In this document: one piece after another, positions 16,539-25,090 of the stretch
How the letters are laid out: each line of letters starts with the position of its first letter
Position numbering within the stretch: position 1 is the stretch's first letter
Assembly: GCA_958296385.1 (NCBI GenBank)
Contig: OY282494.1
Location: 2,558,981-2,622,980 of the forward strand
Direction: 5' to 3'
Length of the DNA: 64,000 nucleotides
Origin: an uncultured Dehalococcoidia bacterium
GTDB lineage: Bacteria > Chloroflexota > Dehalococcoidia > Lucifugimonadales > UBA3495
The notes under the pieces: generated by a model
Seen by the model: the letters and a program-made list of their open reading frames with translations, nothing else
The model's database searches: none
Told to the model about the DNA's origin: nothing
Position numbers and translations under genes: made by a program

Positions 16539-17465
16539 TCACTGAGCCATTCGTAGATACAAGTCAGCAGGACTTTGACCGCATCCTTCGAGCAGGGGTT
16601 GAACGTCGTCCGCATTGCCTTTTACGCCTGTCTGCACAAACAGGCCGGGGGTGCCGATCTTTTTCCATTTCGGCATTTCCTCCGCAGGAGGTCTGTCTAT
16701 ACTCACCAACTGCTTCTGCCTATTTTTGACAGCAAAGATGGGACACCGAGAAGTTGTGAGTGAACCGCTGTCCACAAGCCAGTGAGCAACGACCTCCATG
16801 TGATCTCGAATGTGATTTACTTCACGCTCGTCTCCGTCAGGGAACCGAATCGCGTTAATGGATGGTCTTTTCTTTTTGTCAGTAATATCCAGATAGGTCT
16901 TCATTGAGACCCAGCCGGAGGAGAGGTTATAGTGGGTTGAATCTTCAAGAACTTTCTCGAACAGTGCCGTTAGGGTCTTGGCACAATCGCAAGGCGATCT
17001 GTTCTGATAGTAAATGTCAACTCGAAATGCCTCGTAATGGTCAGTTAGAACAGGACTGCGAAAAACATGGTGCTGCCATATTTTTCCGTTGGTCAGTATT
17101 ACGTTCGGAACGCCAGCCTCAAAAGCATAATCCCGTATGCTGATGACGTCGTTGCCTTCCTCTATCCTCCTATTAACGCCTTTGGCTTCGAGGAGAGTAA
17201 AGGGTTTATCTTCTTGAGCTTGGCGGGGGCGAGTACAAGGCCACAAGGCATAATCTACCATGCGTGCGCCTTTACCTCTGTTGACCGGGTATTCTACGTC
17301 CACCATTGCAAAATCAGCAACGTCCCAACCCATGGCACGTAGCACCGGCGCAACTAAGGCTTCGCGGGTACGGGCTTCGTTGAACCTGTCGTAATCAGGT
17401 TGCTTGTTAATATTTTCCCGCACCGTTTCAATGATTTTGGCTAGCTGTCCCGTATCAACGTTCAT
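16539..17465 (-). CDS. Orphan HsdR N-terminal-like PD-(D/E)xK protein
   Basis: 308 residues from ATG 17465, with AGAGAGG about 8 bases upstream; a GTG at 17474 adds three residues. The N-terminal half matches the type I restriction enzyme R-subunit N-terminal nuclease fold: EALVAPVLRAMGWD, MVDYALW and LLEAKGVNRR (D...ExK), then GVPNVILTNGKIW. The helicase motor and HsdM/HsdS are absent. The C-terminal ~100 residues (PTPGLFVQTG-like, polar) are unassigned. Such orphans occur as solitary nucleases of unknown role. Composition is more AT-rich than its neighbours. Confidence 0.75.
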   Translation of the reverse strand: MNVDTGQLAKIIETVRENINKQPDYDRFNEARTREALVAPVLRAMGWDVADFAMVDVEYPVNRGKGARMVDYALWPCTRPRQAQEDKPFTLLEAKGVNRRIEEGNDVISIRDYAFEAGVPNVILTNGKIWQHHVFRSPVLTDHYEAFRVDIYYQNRSPCDCAKTLTALFEKVLEDSTHYNLSSGWVSMKTYLDITDKKKRPSINAIRFPDGDEREVNHIRDHMEVVAHWLVDSGSLTTSRCPIFAVKNRQKQLVSIDRPPAEEMPKWKKIGTPGLFVQTGVKGNADDVQPLLEGCGQSPADLYLRMAQ

Positions 17466-17488
17466 CGTGCTCACCTCTCTAAAATCAC

Positions 17489-17520
17489 AACCGGCCGACG
17501 AGTTTCCTCGCCGGCCGGTT
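17489..17520 (-). terminator. Rho-independent-like terminator after the NHL gene
   Basis: A 14-bp stem (17489-17502 with 17507-17520, one mismatch) and TTTC loop, followed on the minus strand by GATTTTAG. It would end the NHL transcript just before the nuclease gene. Confidence 0.7.
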
Positions 17521-17552
17521 TGGTTTCCGCTGTGGTCAAGCAGCCGTCCGCT

Positions 17553-18557
17553 TTACAGCAGTACGGGCTCCTTTTCCTTTACATAGACTTGGATTCGGCC
17601 CCGGGTGTGGTCGAGGACGGCTATTTGGCCGTTTTCGGTTACTCGGACGGAGCAGGGGTTGGCGAAGGCTTTTTCGTAGGCTCCGCCGTCGTGGGTTATG
17701 GCCATGGTGCGCTGGCGTATCATGTCCGGGTTGGAGTTGAGTTTGCTCTTGCCCCATCCCGAAATCTGGTGGTCGCCTTTGAGCTGGGCGCGGAACCGGC
17801 CGTCGGGGGCCAGGATTTGCACCCGGTCGTTCTCGCGGTCGCAGACGTAGATGTCGCCATCGTCGTCAACGCAGACGGCGTTGGGGCGCTTGAACTGGCC
17901 GGGGCCGCTGCCGCTCATGCCGAAGGTGGCCTGCCACTCGCCGGCCTGGTTGAACTGCTGGATGCGGTCGTTGCGCCAGTCGGCTACGTAGATGAGGCCG
18001 TTCTTGTCCAGGCAGATGCCCCAGGGCAGGTTGAGCTGGCCGTTGCCGGAGCCGAATTCGCCGAACTGGCTCTTGAAGGAACCGTCCAGGCCGTAGTTCT
18101 GCACCCGGTGGTTTTTGCTGTCCACCAGCCACATGGTATCGCCGACGATGGCGATGCCGGAGGGGGCGTTGAACTGGCCGGGGCCGTCGCCGGATTCGCC
18201 CCAGTGGCGCAGGTATTCGCCGTCGCCGTCGTAGATGGTGATGCGGTTCAGCCATTCGTCGGCGACGTACAGGTTGCCCGCGCTGTCCAGGGCGCAGGAA
18301 GTGGGCCAGTACATATCGCCCGGCGCTTCGCCGAACTTGCTGAACTCGCCTACGAACTGCTCGTCCAGCGTGGCGATGGTCGCGTGTACGCCGTCGGGCC
18401 GGTTTTCGTAGGAACGGTTGAGGACATAGACCTTGCCTTCATCGTCGATAGCCATGTCAACCGGATTGCGGAACCCGGTGCCGTTGAACTCGTTGCGGCC
18501 AACGGAATGGCTATAGTTGAAGGCGACGTCAACGAGTCCGAACAAATGGGTACTCAT
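17553..18557 (-). CDS. NHL-repeat beta-propeller protein
   Basis: 334 residues made of repeated NHL units: GFRNPVDMAIDDEGKVYVL, WPTSCALDSAGNLYVAD, APSGIAIVGDTMWLVDS, LPWGICLDKNGLIYVADW, RPNAVCVDDDGDIYVCD, giving a six-bladed propeller. No signal peptide is visible, so a cytosolic location is suggested. NHL propellers serve as binding scaffolds or, in some, as lyases/hydrolases; no catalytic set is recognised. It lies downstream of the DUF1800-DUF1501 pair, separated by a hairpin. Confidence 0.85.
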   Translation of the reverse strand: MSTHLFGLVDVAFNYSHSVGRNEFNGTGFRNPVDMAIDDEGKVYVLNRSYENRPDGVHATIATLDEQFVGEFSKFGEAPGDMYWPTSCALDSAGNLYVADEWLNRITIYDGDGEYLRHWGESGDGPGQFNAPSGIAIVGDTMWLVDSKNHRVQNYGLDGSFKSQFGEFGSGNGQLNLPWGICLDKNGLIYVADWRNDRIQQFNQAGEWQATFGMSGSGPGQFKRPNAVCVDDDGDIYVCDRENDRVQILAPDGRFRAQLKGDHQISGWGKSKLNSNPDMIRQRTMAITHDGGAYEKAFANPCSVRVTENGQIAVLDHTRGRIQVYVKEKEPVLL

Positions 18558-18608
18558 AGACTTCCCTCACGGATTGCGTGTCAGATGTGCGTTTTCAGGC
18601 GTTAAATG

Positions 18609-18646
18609 CCACGGCGGGCCGGCGAACCGGGGTTGTCCCGCCGTGG
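18609..18646 (-). terminator. Hairpin after the DUF1501 gene
   Basis: A perfect 10-bp stem (18609-18618 with 18637-18646) downstream of the DUF1501 stop. The following minus-strand sequence has only a short T run, so termination may be partial. Confidence 0.6.
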
Positions 18647-18670
18647 CTATTGCGGTCGGGTTGGGGCGGC

Positions 18671-19810
18671 CTAGAGGAAGGGAACCTTCTCAAAGACGCC
18701 GCGATTGATGGGGTTGGAGTCGAGGCCCATCCAGTCTTCCAGGATGGTGGCGTACACCTGTCGGAAGTCCATGCTGGACTTGAGGTTGCCGCCCTCTTCC
18801 TGCTGGCTGGGTTCCAGGGAGGGATAGACGCCGTAGATGCCGCCCTTGACGTTCTCGCCCAGGGCAAAGGCTACGGAGCCGGCGCCGTGGTCGGTGCCGG
18901 AGCCGTTGTCGCCGACGCGCCGGCCGAACTCGGAGAACATGAACAGCACCACGTTGTCGCTGGCGTTGTGCTCTCGCAGGTCGGTTACGAAGGTGTCAAC
19001 GTTGGCGGACACGTCCGTCCACAGGCCGCTGTGCAGCTGGGCCTGGTTGGCGTGGGTGTCAAAGCCGTTGTAGGGGCTGGTGGTGAACAGCACGCGGGTG
19101 CCCAGGTCGGCCAGGTGCGTCTGCGCGATGTTCTTCATGTACTGGCCGACGGCGCTGCTGGAGTACTCCACGTTGGAGGTGTACTTGGGCGTGGCAGTGG
19201 CCAGGATGTCGGCGCCGATGCGGGCGTAGGTGCCGGTGGAGCGCAGGTAGTCGCTCACAAAGCCGCCGCCAACGGTGGGCGCGTAAATCTTGCTGAACAG
19301 GTCCAGGGCCTCGGCGCGCTGGTCTTCGCCCTCAATGCCGGTGAGCAGGCCGTAGGTTTCCAGGTTGCCGACGGAGGCAACGGGGACGCCTTCCTTGGCC
19401 AGGGCGCGGGGGAGGCCGCGACCGAAGTTGACGCCGGTAACGCCCTGTCCCTCGTTGTTGGGGTCAAGTTCCTTGATGACCTGGCCCAGCCAACCCTCGG
19501 TGCCGATGGAATCGGGCTCGCAGGTGTGCCAGATGTCCATGCTGCGGAAGTGGCTGTAAGAGGGGTTGGCGTAGCCGATGCCGAGGAATACGGCGAGCTT
19601 GCCCTCGTCCCAATACTTCTTCAGGGGCAGCATGGTGGGGTGCATCCCGATTTCGCCGTTCAGGTCGATGACGGAATCGGCGGGGACGCCCAGGTTGGGG
19701 CGAAAGTCGCGGTAATGACCGTCGTTGTAAGGGATAACGGTGTTCAGGCCGTCGTTCCCGCCGGAGAGGGAAAGAACTACCAGAACGTTGTCCTTGTTGG
19801 TAGAGACCAT
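18671..19810 (-). CDS. DUF1501 family protein
   Basis: 379 residues behind GGAGGAG. The DUF1501 pattern is clear: LVVLSLSGGNDGLNTVIPY at the N terminus, MHPTMLPLKKYWDEGKLAV, YSHFRSMDIWHT and FSEFGRRVGDNGSGTDHG, the last resembling the alkaline-phosphatase/sulfatase-superfamily metal site. Most family members carry a Tat signal; this one starts directly at the first strand. DUF1501 and DUF1800 are nearly always adjacent, as here, and are thought to act together. Their chemistry is not established. Confidence 0.9.
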   Translation of the reverse strand: MVSTNKDNVLVVLSLSGGNDGLNTVIPYNDGHYRDFRPNLGVPADSVIDLNGEIGMHPTMLPLKKYWDEGKLAVFLGIGYANPSYSHFRSMDIWHTCEPDSIGTEGWLGQVIKELDPNNEGQGVTGVNFGRGLPRALAKEGVPVASVGNLETYGLLTGIEGEDQRAEALDLFSKIYAPTVGGGFVSDYLRSTGTYARIGADILATATPKYTSNVEYSSSAVGQYMKNIAQTHLADLGTRVLFTTSPYNGFDTHANQAQLHSGLWTDVSANVDTFVTDLREHNASDNVVLFMFSEFGRRVGDNGSGTDHGAGSVAFALGENVKGGIYGVYPSLEPSQQEEGGNLKSSMDFRQVYATILEDWMGLDSNPINRGVFEKVPFL

Positions 19811-19939
19811 TTGTTGCTCCTCCAGTGGTGTCGGTGGGCGGTTGCCCGTAGTGGTGGCCGGGCCGGCGCGGCGCGGGGCAGTGGTCTGTTGCCGCCGGCG
19901 CAGCGCGGCCCGTGGTGTTGCCGGGTTTGATGCCGTTGG

Positions 19940-21364
19940 TTACTCGAACTGGAACTCGGACGTGGAGGCGATAATCTGGAACATCTCGCCGGAACGACGG
20001 GTGAACTCGGCCCGCTCGGCGTCGCTGCCGTGGGTGAGCGCTCCGCCGCGACCGGCGTGGGAAACCAGCTGCTCGCGGGTGTCTGCGGTGAGGTTGAGGC
20101 AGCCCACCAGGTCGGCGCAGGAATCGACAAACTGCTCCGGGGAGAGGCTGTCGCCCTGGGACATGAGCCGGGAAATCATGCTCCGGACGCCGGGCAGGTC
20201 AGTGCGGCCCAGGTAGTCGGCGGCGAAGTTGATGCGCTCCACCAGGGTGCCGGAGTCAATCCACTCGTGGCCGGTGTGCCAGCCCTCAACGGTGGGCGGG
20301 TTCATCAAGTCCATGCCCATGTACTTGGGCTCCTGGCTGAGCTCAAACATACCGGGCTTGATTTCTTCCCGGTGGTCGCCAACCATGCGCAGGGTGCCGG
20401 CCACCATCTCGGCGGGGTTCTTCACCTTGGCGTAGCGGGCGTTCTTGAACCCGTCGGAGTTAAAGAGGACGCGCAGCATGGCGGTGATGTTGTAGCCGCT
20501 GTCAAAGTACGCCTGCTCCAGGGCCACGAGGGTGTCCTCATCCTTGGGGGGAGTCTGCCGCCAGCTGGGAACGGGAACTTCGTCGGCGACGAAGTAGTTG
20601 TAGAGATGGCGGGAGATAAAGCGGGCGGTGGCCTGCTGGTCGGCAATCATGTCAAGGATGTCGTCGCCGTTCCAGTTGCCACTCTGGCCCAGGAAAGTCT
20701 TCTCGGAGTCGTCGTGGTCGGCCGGGTCGAACCGGAACTCCCAGGGGCTGCGGCCATAGGGGAATGGGGGGTACGGCGGGGCGATGTTCCAGCCGGTAAA
20801 GGCGCGGGCGGTGGCTTTCACGTCGTCTTCGGAGTAGTTGAACGCATCGTTCATGCCGACGCCCATGGAGAACAGCTCGAGCAGTTCTCGGCCGTAGTTC
20901 TCGTTGATGGCGGTCTTGTGGCTCTCGCAGTTGTCCAGGTAATAGACCATGGCGGGGCTGGTGGAGAGTTCCATCAGCAGTTCCCGGAAGTTGCCCATGC
21001 CCTGGTCCCGGAACATCTGGATCATCCGGCCCATTTCTTCCCCGGAGTCAATCTTGGAGTGGCCGGCGCAGAAAATCATGTGCCAGAAAAGGGCCATTTT
21101 TTCCTTGAGCTGGTACTCGGTGTTGACCATGCGATACACCCAGTTCTGGATGTTGATTTCGATGGCGCCGGGGTGGTTGTAGGTGGGATGGTAGCGGAGC
21201 ATGAGGTCGTCGGCGACGCCGGATTCGGGCGCCGGATTGAGCAGCTCCTCCACCACTGTGTCGTAACCCCTCGCAGCGGCGGCTTCGACTTCGTCGCGGC
21301 TGGCGTTGAAACCGGCCCGGCGCAGCAGATGAGCCATCAGTGCGATGTCGTTGCTTCCTGCCAT
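19940..21364 (-). CDS. DUF1800 family protein
   Basis: 474 residues behind AAGGAGG. Marks of the family: MAHLLRRAGFNASRDEVEAA, KMALFWHMIFCAGHSK, AINENYGRELLELFSMGVG (the NENYARELLEL block) and DDVKATARAFTGWN. It is the first gene of the DUF1800-DUF1501 operon, driven by the promoter at 21430-21459. As with its partner, no secretion signal is apparent. Function unknown; proposed links to surface or polysaccharide processes elsewhere are not tested here. Confidence 0.9.
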   Translation of the reverse strand: MAGSNDIALMAHLLRRAGFNASRDEVEAAAARGYDTVVEELLNPAPESGVADDLMLRYHPTYNHPGAIEINIQNWVYRMVNTEYQLKEKMALFWHMIFCAGHSKIDSGEEMGRMIQMFRDQGMGNFRELLMELSTSPAMVYYLDNCESHKTAINENYGRELLELFSMGVGMNDAFNYSEDDVKATARAFTGWNIAPPYPPFPYGRSPWEFRFDPADHDDSEKTFLGQSGNWNGDDILDMIADQQATARFISRHLYNYFVADEVPVPSWRQTPPKDEDTLVALEQAYFDSGYNITAMLRVLFNSDGFKNARYAKVKNPAEMVAGTLRMVGDHREEIKPGMFELSQEPKYMGMDLMNPPTVEGWHTGHEWIDSGTLVERINFAADYLGRTDLPGVRSMISRLMSQGDSLSPEQFVDSCADLVGCLNLTADTREQLVSHAGRGGALTHGSDAERAEFTRRSGEMFQIIASTSEFQFE

Positions 21365-21429
21365 TGTTTCCTCCTTGGTGTACTGTTGGGATTCCGCTTA
21401 CCGTCAGGCAGTAAGTATTTGATGCCTGA

Positions 21430-21459
21430 ACTATACCCCAAACGGGGCGATTTCCGCAA
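21430..21459 (-). promoter_or_regulatory. Promoter of the DUF1800-DUF1501 operon
   Basis: On the minus strand TTGCGG (21459-21454), an 18-base spacer, then TATAGT (21435-21430). The predicted transcript starts about 60 bases before the DUF1800 ATG. Confidence 0.65.
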
Positions 21460-21628
21460 TACGGACGCGGCGTGACGGCAGTGCGCGGGCCGCCGAACTG
21501 CGGAACTGTTATCAGTTTATAATCGTATTGCCACAAGCCAACATTGTCAACCAGGCCGCCGTCATTGGCAGCGTTGCGTTTTGGGTGGATTTAATCAGCC
21601 CACCGCCGGCCATTCTGCCATTCCCCCT

Positions 21629-21734
21629 AATGTCATTCTGAGCGCAGCGAAGAATCTCGATGACGTAGGGCACACTTTGGGGGCAACGCCGTCGCTACGC
21701 TGTCGAGATTCTTCGCTGCGCTCAGAATGACATT
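21629..21734. repeat. 106-bp palindromic element, copy 1
   Basis: Perfect 32-bp terminal inverted repeats (21629-21660 and 21703-21734) beginning AATGTCATTCTGAGC, with a 42-base centre. Further identical-length copies lie at 23206, 27598 and 40808. It contains no coding frame. A remnant of the repeat end (GGAATGACATTGGGGG) follows near 21749. It occupies the gap between the DUF1800 promoter and the kinase-like gene. Confidence 0.95.
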
Positions 21735-21956
21735 GGGGGGAGAGGGTCGGAATGACATTGGGGGAAACTAAACCACCTACAACGGAACGCTGCCGCCGTC
21801 ATTTTTCGCTGCACTCACGATGGCAGGCCGGGCCGTTGGCGGTGTGCGGGGGTATGTTATCATCAGTGCAAATGCAGTTGCTATCGGGCTTGCCCTGTCC
21901 TCCGGCTGGAACCCGGTTGGAATCCTTTGGAACCCGGAGGCGGGGAAGGTGAGTGT

Positions 21957-22646
21957 ATGCCAGTAATTACGATTAACGGGCCGATTGGCGCCGGTTCCAT
22001 TGAGGTGGGGCAGAAGGTGGCCGGCGATTTGCGGCTCAACTACGTTGACCGGATGGTGTTTGCGGAGGCCGCCCGGATTATCGGTTCGCCGGTGTCTAAC
22101 CTGATTGCCAAAGAGCAGCGGGTGGAGCGGTTTGGCGATCGGGTGGCCGCGCTGTTCGGGCGCGTTCTGGAGCGGGCGGCGGTTTCCGGCGATTACGACT
22201 TGGGCGTCGGGATTGAGTCGCTGCCGGAGACTTACCACGAGTTGGCCGGCGAATCCACGTCGCGGGTGCAGCGGGTGAACGACCAGGTGTTCATTGACAC
22301 CACGCAGGAAGTGGTGCGGACTCTGGCGCAGGCCGGCCACGTGGTTATCATCGGACGGGGGGCCAACATCATTCTGGGCGATACGCCGGGCGCGCTGCAC
22401 GTGGCTATCCTGGCGCCGATGGAAAAGCGGATTGCCACCATAATGGAGCGGGAGCATCTGGGGGCGGACGAGGCCAGGACGTACCTGGAGGGGCTGGAGG
22501 AGGCGCGGGTGCGATTTTTCCGCAAGTTCTTTAAGGTATCGCCCCACGATGCCACGCTGTACCATATTATGCTGGACATGGGCCACATGACGGCGGACAC
22601 CGCCGCCAAAATCATCGTCCACGCGGCCGGCGATTTGGAACACTGA
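21957..22646 (+). CDS. Cytidylate kinase-like family protein
   Basis: 229 residues from ATG 21957 (AAGGTGAG just upstream; an in-frame start at 21927 lacks a ribosome site). The N-terminal loop VITINGPIGAGSIEVGQKVA is a P-loop variant in which the usual GKS/T is GS, as in the cytidylate kinase-like (AAK6) family; NYVDRMVFAEAA and VIIGRGANIIL follow. It is probably a nucleotide-binding phosphotransferase of unknown substrate. True CMP kinase function is not implied. Confidence 0.8.
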   Translation: MPVITINGPIGAGSIEVGQKVAGDLRLNYVDRMVFAEAARIIGSPVSNLIAKEQRVERFGDRVAALFGRVLERAAVSGDYDLGVGIESLPETYHELAGESTSRVQRVNDQVFIDTTQEVVRTLAQAGHVVIIGRGANIILGDTPGALHVAILAPMEKRIATIMEREHLGADEARTYLEGLEEARVRFFRKFFKVSPHDATLYHIMLDMGHMTADTAAKIIVHAAGDLEH

Positions 22647-22648
22647 AC

Positions 22649-22692
22649 GTCCGGGATGCGTCCGGGAAATGTCCGGGAATCATCCGGGAACC
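22649..22692. repeat. 4 x 11-bp tandem repeat
   Basis: Four units of GTCCGGGAanC type at 22649-22659, 22660-22670, 22671-22681 and 22682-22692, starting two bases after the kinase-like gene's stop. Confidence 0.8.
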
Positions 22693-22729
22693 GCCCGGTT
22701 GCGCAGACCGCAATACAGCAAGGGCAATA

Positions 22730-22775
22730 CGACAATCAATCAGCGACAATCAATCAAAACGACAGTCAATCAAAA
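22730..22775. repeat. 3 x 14-16-bp tandem repeat before the ABM gene
   Basis: Units at 22730-22743, 22744-22759 and 22760-22775 share CGACAATCAATCA. The array ends directly against the AAAGGAGG ribosome site of the next gene. Confidence 0.8.
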
Positions 22776-22788
22776 GGAGGTTAGCGAT

Positions 22789-23082
22789 ATGTTTATCCGA
22801 ATGGTATGGGGGAAGCTGCGCGCCGGTTCCTGGGAGGAATTTGAGCGGCATTACCACGAGCGGGTGGCCACCGGCACCGCGCCCAAGGGCCTGCGGGAAC
22901 GGCAGCTAATCCGCAGCACCGAGGACCCGGACGAGGGCATCAGCGTCAGCGTGTGGGACACCCTGGGCGACTTGCGCAGCTACGAAACCAGCGACTTTCG
23001 CGCCAACATCGCCCGCGAGGTGGAGCATCTCTATCGCGGCGAGTACTGGGTCAAGCACTTTGAGGTTGCCTCTACTGATTAG
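22789..23082 (+). CDS. Antibiotic biosynthesis monooxygenase (ABM)-like dimeric alpha/beta-barrel protein
   Basis: 97 residues from ATG 22789, nine bases after AAAGGAGG. The sequence MFIRMVWGKLRAGSWEEFER, GLRERQLIRSTEDPDEGISV and VEHLYRGEYWVKHFEV has the ferredoxin-like ABM pattern. Proteins of this size bind or oxidise small aromatic or haem-like molecules, but many are of unknown role. It stands alone between tandem repeats and a hairpin. Confidence 0.75.
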   Translation: MFIRMVWGKLRAGSWEEFERHYHERVATGTAPKGLRERQLIRSTEDPDEGISVSVWDTLGDLRSYETSDFRANIAREVEHLYRGEYWVKHFEVASTD

Positions 23083-23133
23083 CCGGCTCTGCTGAGCGGG
23101 GCATCCAGCCGGGGCAGCCGGCTCAGGAATGAG

Positions 23134-23166
23134 AACGCCGGGGTGATGACTATTCGCCCCGGCGTT
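23134..23166. terminator. Hairpin after the ABM gene
   Basis: 12-bp stem with one mismatch (23134-23145 with 23155-23166), AACGCCGGGG / CCCCGGCGTT. It lacks a T-run but sits between convergent genes. Confidence 0.5.
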
Positions 23167-23205
23167 GCTATGGCAGCACACCGTTTCAGGTGGTTTAGCT
23201 CTCCT

Positions 23206-23311
23206 ACTGTCATTCTGAGCGCAGCGAAGAATCTCGCCGGCGTAGCAACGGCGTTTTCCCCAAAGTGTGCCCTACGTCATCGAGATTCTTCGCTGCGCTC
23301 AGAATGACATT
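23206..23311. repeat. 106-bp palindromic element, copy 2
   Basis: 29-bp perfect inverted repeats (23208-23236 and 23281-23309). The centre is in the opposite orientation to copy 1. It lies between two convergent genes; a stray CAGAATGACA follows at 23329. Confidence 0.93.
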
Positions 23312-23372
23312 GTTGGGGGAGTGGCACGCAGAATGACAGTAGGGATGGCAGAAACCGCCGGGCGTGTTGGCG

Positions 23373-23792
23373 TTAGCGGCTGGCGCTGGCTCCGGCGACG
23401 CGGTTGATGCCGGCGCGGGCGCAGTCCTCGTCCTCTTGCGCGGTGCCGCCGCTGCCGCCGACGGCGCCGATTAGCTCGCCGTTCATGTAGATGGGCAACG
23501 CGCCCTGGCCGGGGACGAATTCGCCCCGCTCCACTTCCATCACGGCGCGCATAATGGGCGTGGTGGAGCGTTCGGTGAGGTCGCCGCTGGGTTCGCCAAA
23601 GCAGGCGGAGGCGCGGGCCTTGCCCCGGGAAACGTAGGGCGTGCGCCAGGCGGAGCCGTCCATCTTGCACATGGTAATCAGGTCGCCGCGGGCGTCCACG
23701 ACGGAGAAACTGAAGGCTTTGCCGACGTCCTGGGCGGCGGCTTTGGCGCCGGCCAGCACGGCTTCGGCCTGTTCAAGGGTAATGTTGGGCAT
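23373..23792 (-). CDS. GlcG/HbpS-type haem-binding family protein
   Basis: 139 residues from ATG 23792 with GGAG nine bases upstream (GTG 23801 also in frame). Family pattern: ITLEQAEAVLAGAKAAAQDV, SFSVVDARGDLITMCKMDG, SRGKARASACFGEPSG, and the conserved GALPIYMNGELIGAVGGSGG near the C terminus followed by EDEDCARAGI. Members include GlcG, HbpS and the PduO C-terminal domain; some bind haem or flavin and sit in catabolic operons. Role here unknown. Confidence 0.85.
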   Translation of the reverse strand: MPNITLEQAEAVLAGAKAAAQDVGKAFSFSVVDARGDLITMCKMDGSAWRTPYVSRGKARASACFGEPSGDLTERSTTPIMRAVMEVERGEFVPGQGALPIYMNGELIGAVGGSGGTAQEDEDCARAGINRVAGASASR

Positions 23793-23923
23793 AATTGGCA
23801 CTCCTTGGCAAGTTGAGGCGGTTTCCCGCCTGCGCTATTATAGCAGGCGGGCGGCTGTCTAATGAGATACCGTCAGGATGCCGGCCGGAACGCCGGCCGC
23901 TGCAAGGATACGGATGGAGCGGG

Positions 23924-24091
23924 GTGTCAGCATTGACTGAAATTCTGGGCATTGCCCTCGTAATTGGCATCATTGTCCTGGTGGGCTACGTAGTCATCAA
24001 AGTCCTGCGCGGCTGCCTGGGCAAGGGGTGCCTGCTGGTCGGCGCGGCGGTCGTCATCGCCGCCATCGTCTATTATCTGGTCACCCGGTGA
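23924..24091 (+). CDS. Small two-helix membrane protein
   Basis: 55 residues from GTG 23924 (a TTG at 23933 is an alternative; GGAG lies at 23916-23919). It is almost entirely hydrophobic: ILGIALVIGIIVLVGYVVIK and CLLVGAAVVIAAIVYYLV form two transmembrane helices, joined by a basic/cysteine turn (VLRGCLGKGC). No family recognised. It precedes the LLM gene by 48 bases and could be co-transcribed with it. Confidence 0.55.
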   Translation: MSALTEILGIALVIGIIVLVGYVVIKVLRGCLGKGCLLVGAAVVIAAIVYYLVTR

Positions 24092-24096
24092 TAAGC

Positions 24097-24128
24097 GCCG
24101 GCGGTTCGGTCTGCCGGCGGTTCGGTCT
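24097..24128. repeat. 2 x 16-bp exact tandem repeat
   Basis: GCCGGCGGTTCGGTCT occurs twice in direct succession (24097-24112, 24113-24128), immediately before the GGAGG of the LLM gene. Confidence 0.85.
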
Positions 24129-24139
24129 GGAGGATTGCA

Positions 24140-25084
24140 ATGCAGTTTGGATTTTATCTGCCCAATCACGGCCCCAACGCGCAGCCCGGCCCGCTGGCCC
24201 GGATTGCGCAGGCCGGCGACCGCCTGGGCTACTATTGTATGGTGGCCGGCGATCATATTCTGGTGCCAAGCCGGATTGACTCGCCCTATCCTTATACGGT
24301 GGGCGGCCAGTTTCCCACCGGCGAAAGCGGCGAGTACTTTGAGCAGCTGACGCTGCTGACCTATCTGGCCGGCGTAACGGAACGCATCCGGATGGTGCCC
24401 AGCGTGATGATTGTGCCGTACCGCCCGGCGATACTGGCGGCCAAAATACTGGCGACGCTGGACGTGCTGTCGCAGGGGCGCCTGATTCTGGGCGTGGGCG
24501 TGGGCTGGATGGAGGAGGAATTTGAGGCCCTGGGCACGCCGCCCTTTGCGGAACGGGGCGCGGTGACCGACGAATATCTGCGGGCCTACAAAGAGCTGTG
24601 GACCAGCCCGAACCCGGAGTTTGCGGGCCAGTACGTCCAGTTCTCGGACATCCAGTTTTTGCCCAAGCCGGTACAAAAGCCGCATCCGCCCATCTGGGTC
24701 GGCGGGCAGAGCCGGCCGGCCATCCGGCGGGCCGCTACGCTGGGCGATGGCTGGCATCCGGTGGGGGCAATCCCGGCGGCCACGCTGGAACCGGAGGAAC
24801 TGGCCGGCAATCTGGTAGAACTGCACCGCTACGCCGAGCAGGCGGGGCGGGATCCGGCGTCAATACAGGTATCAATGAAAGCGCCGCTGTACGACGCGGC
24901 TACGATGGAATCCGGGCCACGGCGCCGGTTCTCCGGTTCCAACGACGCCATCCTGGAGGACGTGCAAACCTACTCGGACATCGGCGTATCGCACATCATC
25001 TTTGACATCCGGGGGCGGGACTTGAGCCAGGCGATGGAACGGCTGGACTGGTTCGCCAGCGACATCATGGGTTCGGTTGGATAA
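24140..25084 (+). CDS. LLM-class (luciferase-like) flavin-dependent oxidoreductase
   Basis: 314 residues behind GGAGG. The bacterial luciferase-like TIM barrel is plain: FYLPNHGPNAQPGPLARIA, RIRMVPSVMIVPYRPAI, LDVLSQGRLILGVGVGWMEE, then KPHPPIWVGGQSRPAIRRAA. Such proteins use F420 or FMN to oxidise alcohols, aldehydes, amines or sulfonates; the cofactor is not fixed by sequence, though an F420 subgroup is likely. Substrate unknown. A second, distantly related LLM lies at 32977. Confidence 0.9.
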   Translation: MQFGFYLPNHGPNAQPGPLARIAQAGDRLGYYCMVAGDHILVPSRIDSPYPYTVGGQFPTGESGEYFEQLTLLTYLAGVTERIRMVPSVMIVPYRPAILAAKILATLDVLSQGRLILGVGVGWMEEEFEALGTPPFAERGAVTDEYLRAYKELWTSPNPEFAGQYVQFSDIQFLPKPVQKPHPPIWVGGQSRPAIRRAATLGDGWHPVGAIPAATLEPEELAGNLVELHRYAEQAGRDPASIQVSMKAPLYDAATMESGPRRRFSGSNDAILEDVQTYSDIGVSHIIFDIRGRDLSQAMERLDWFASDIMGSVG

Positions 25085-25090
25085 GGCAAC

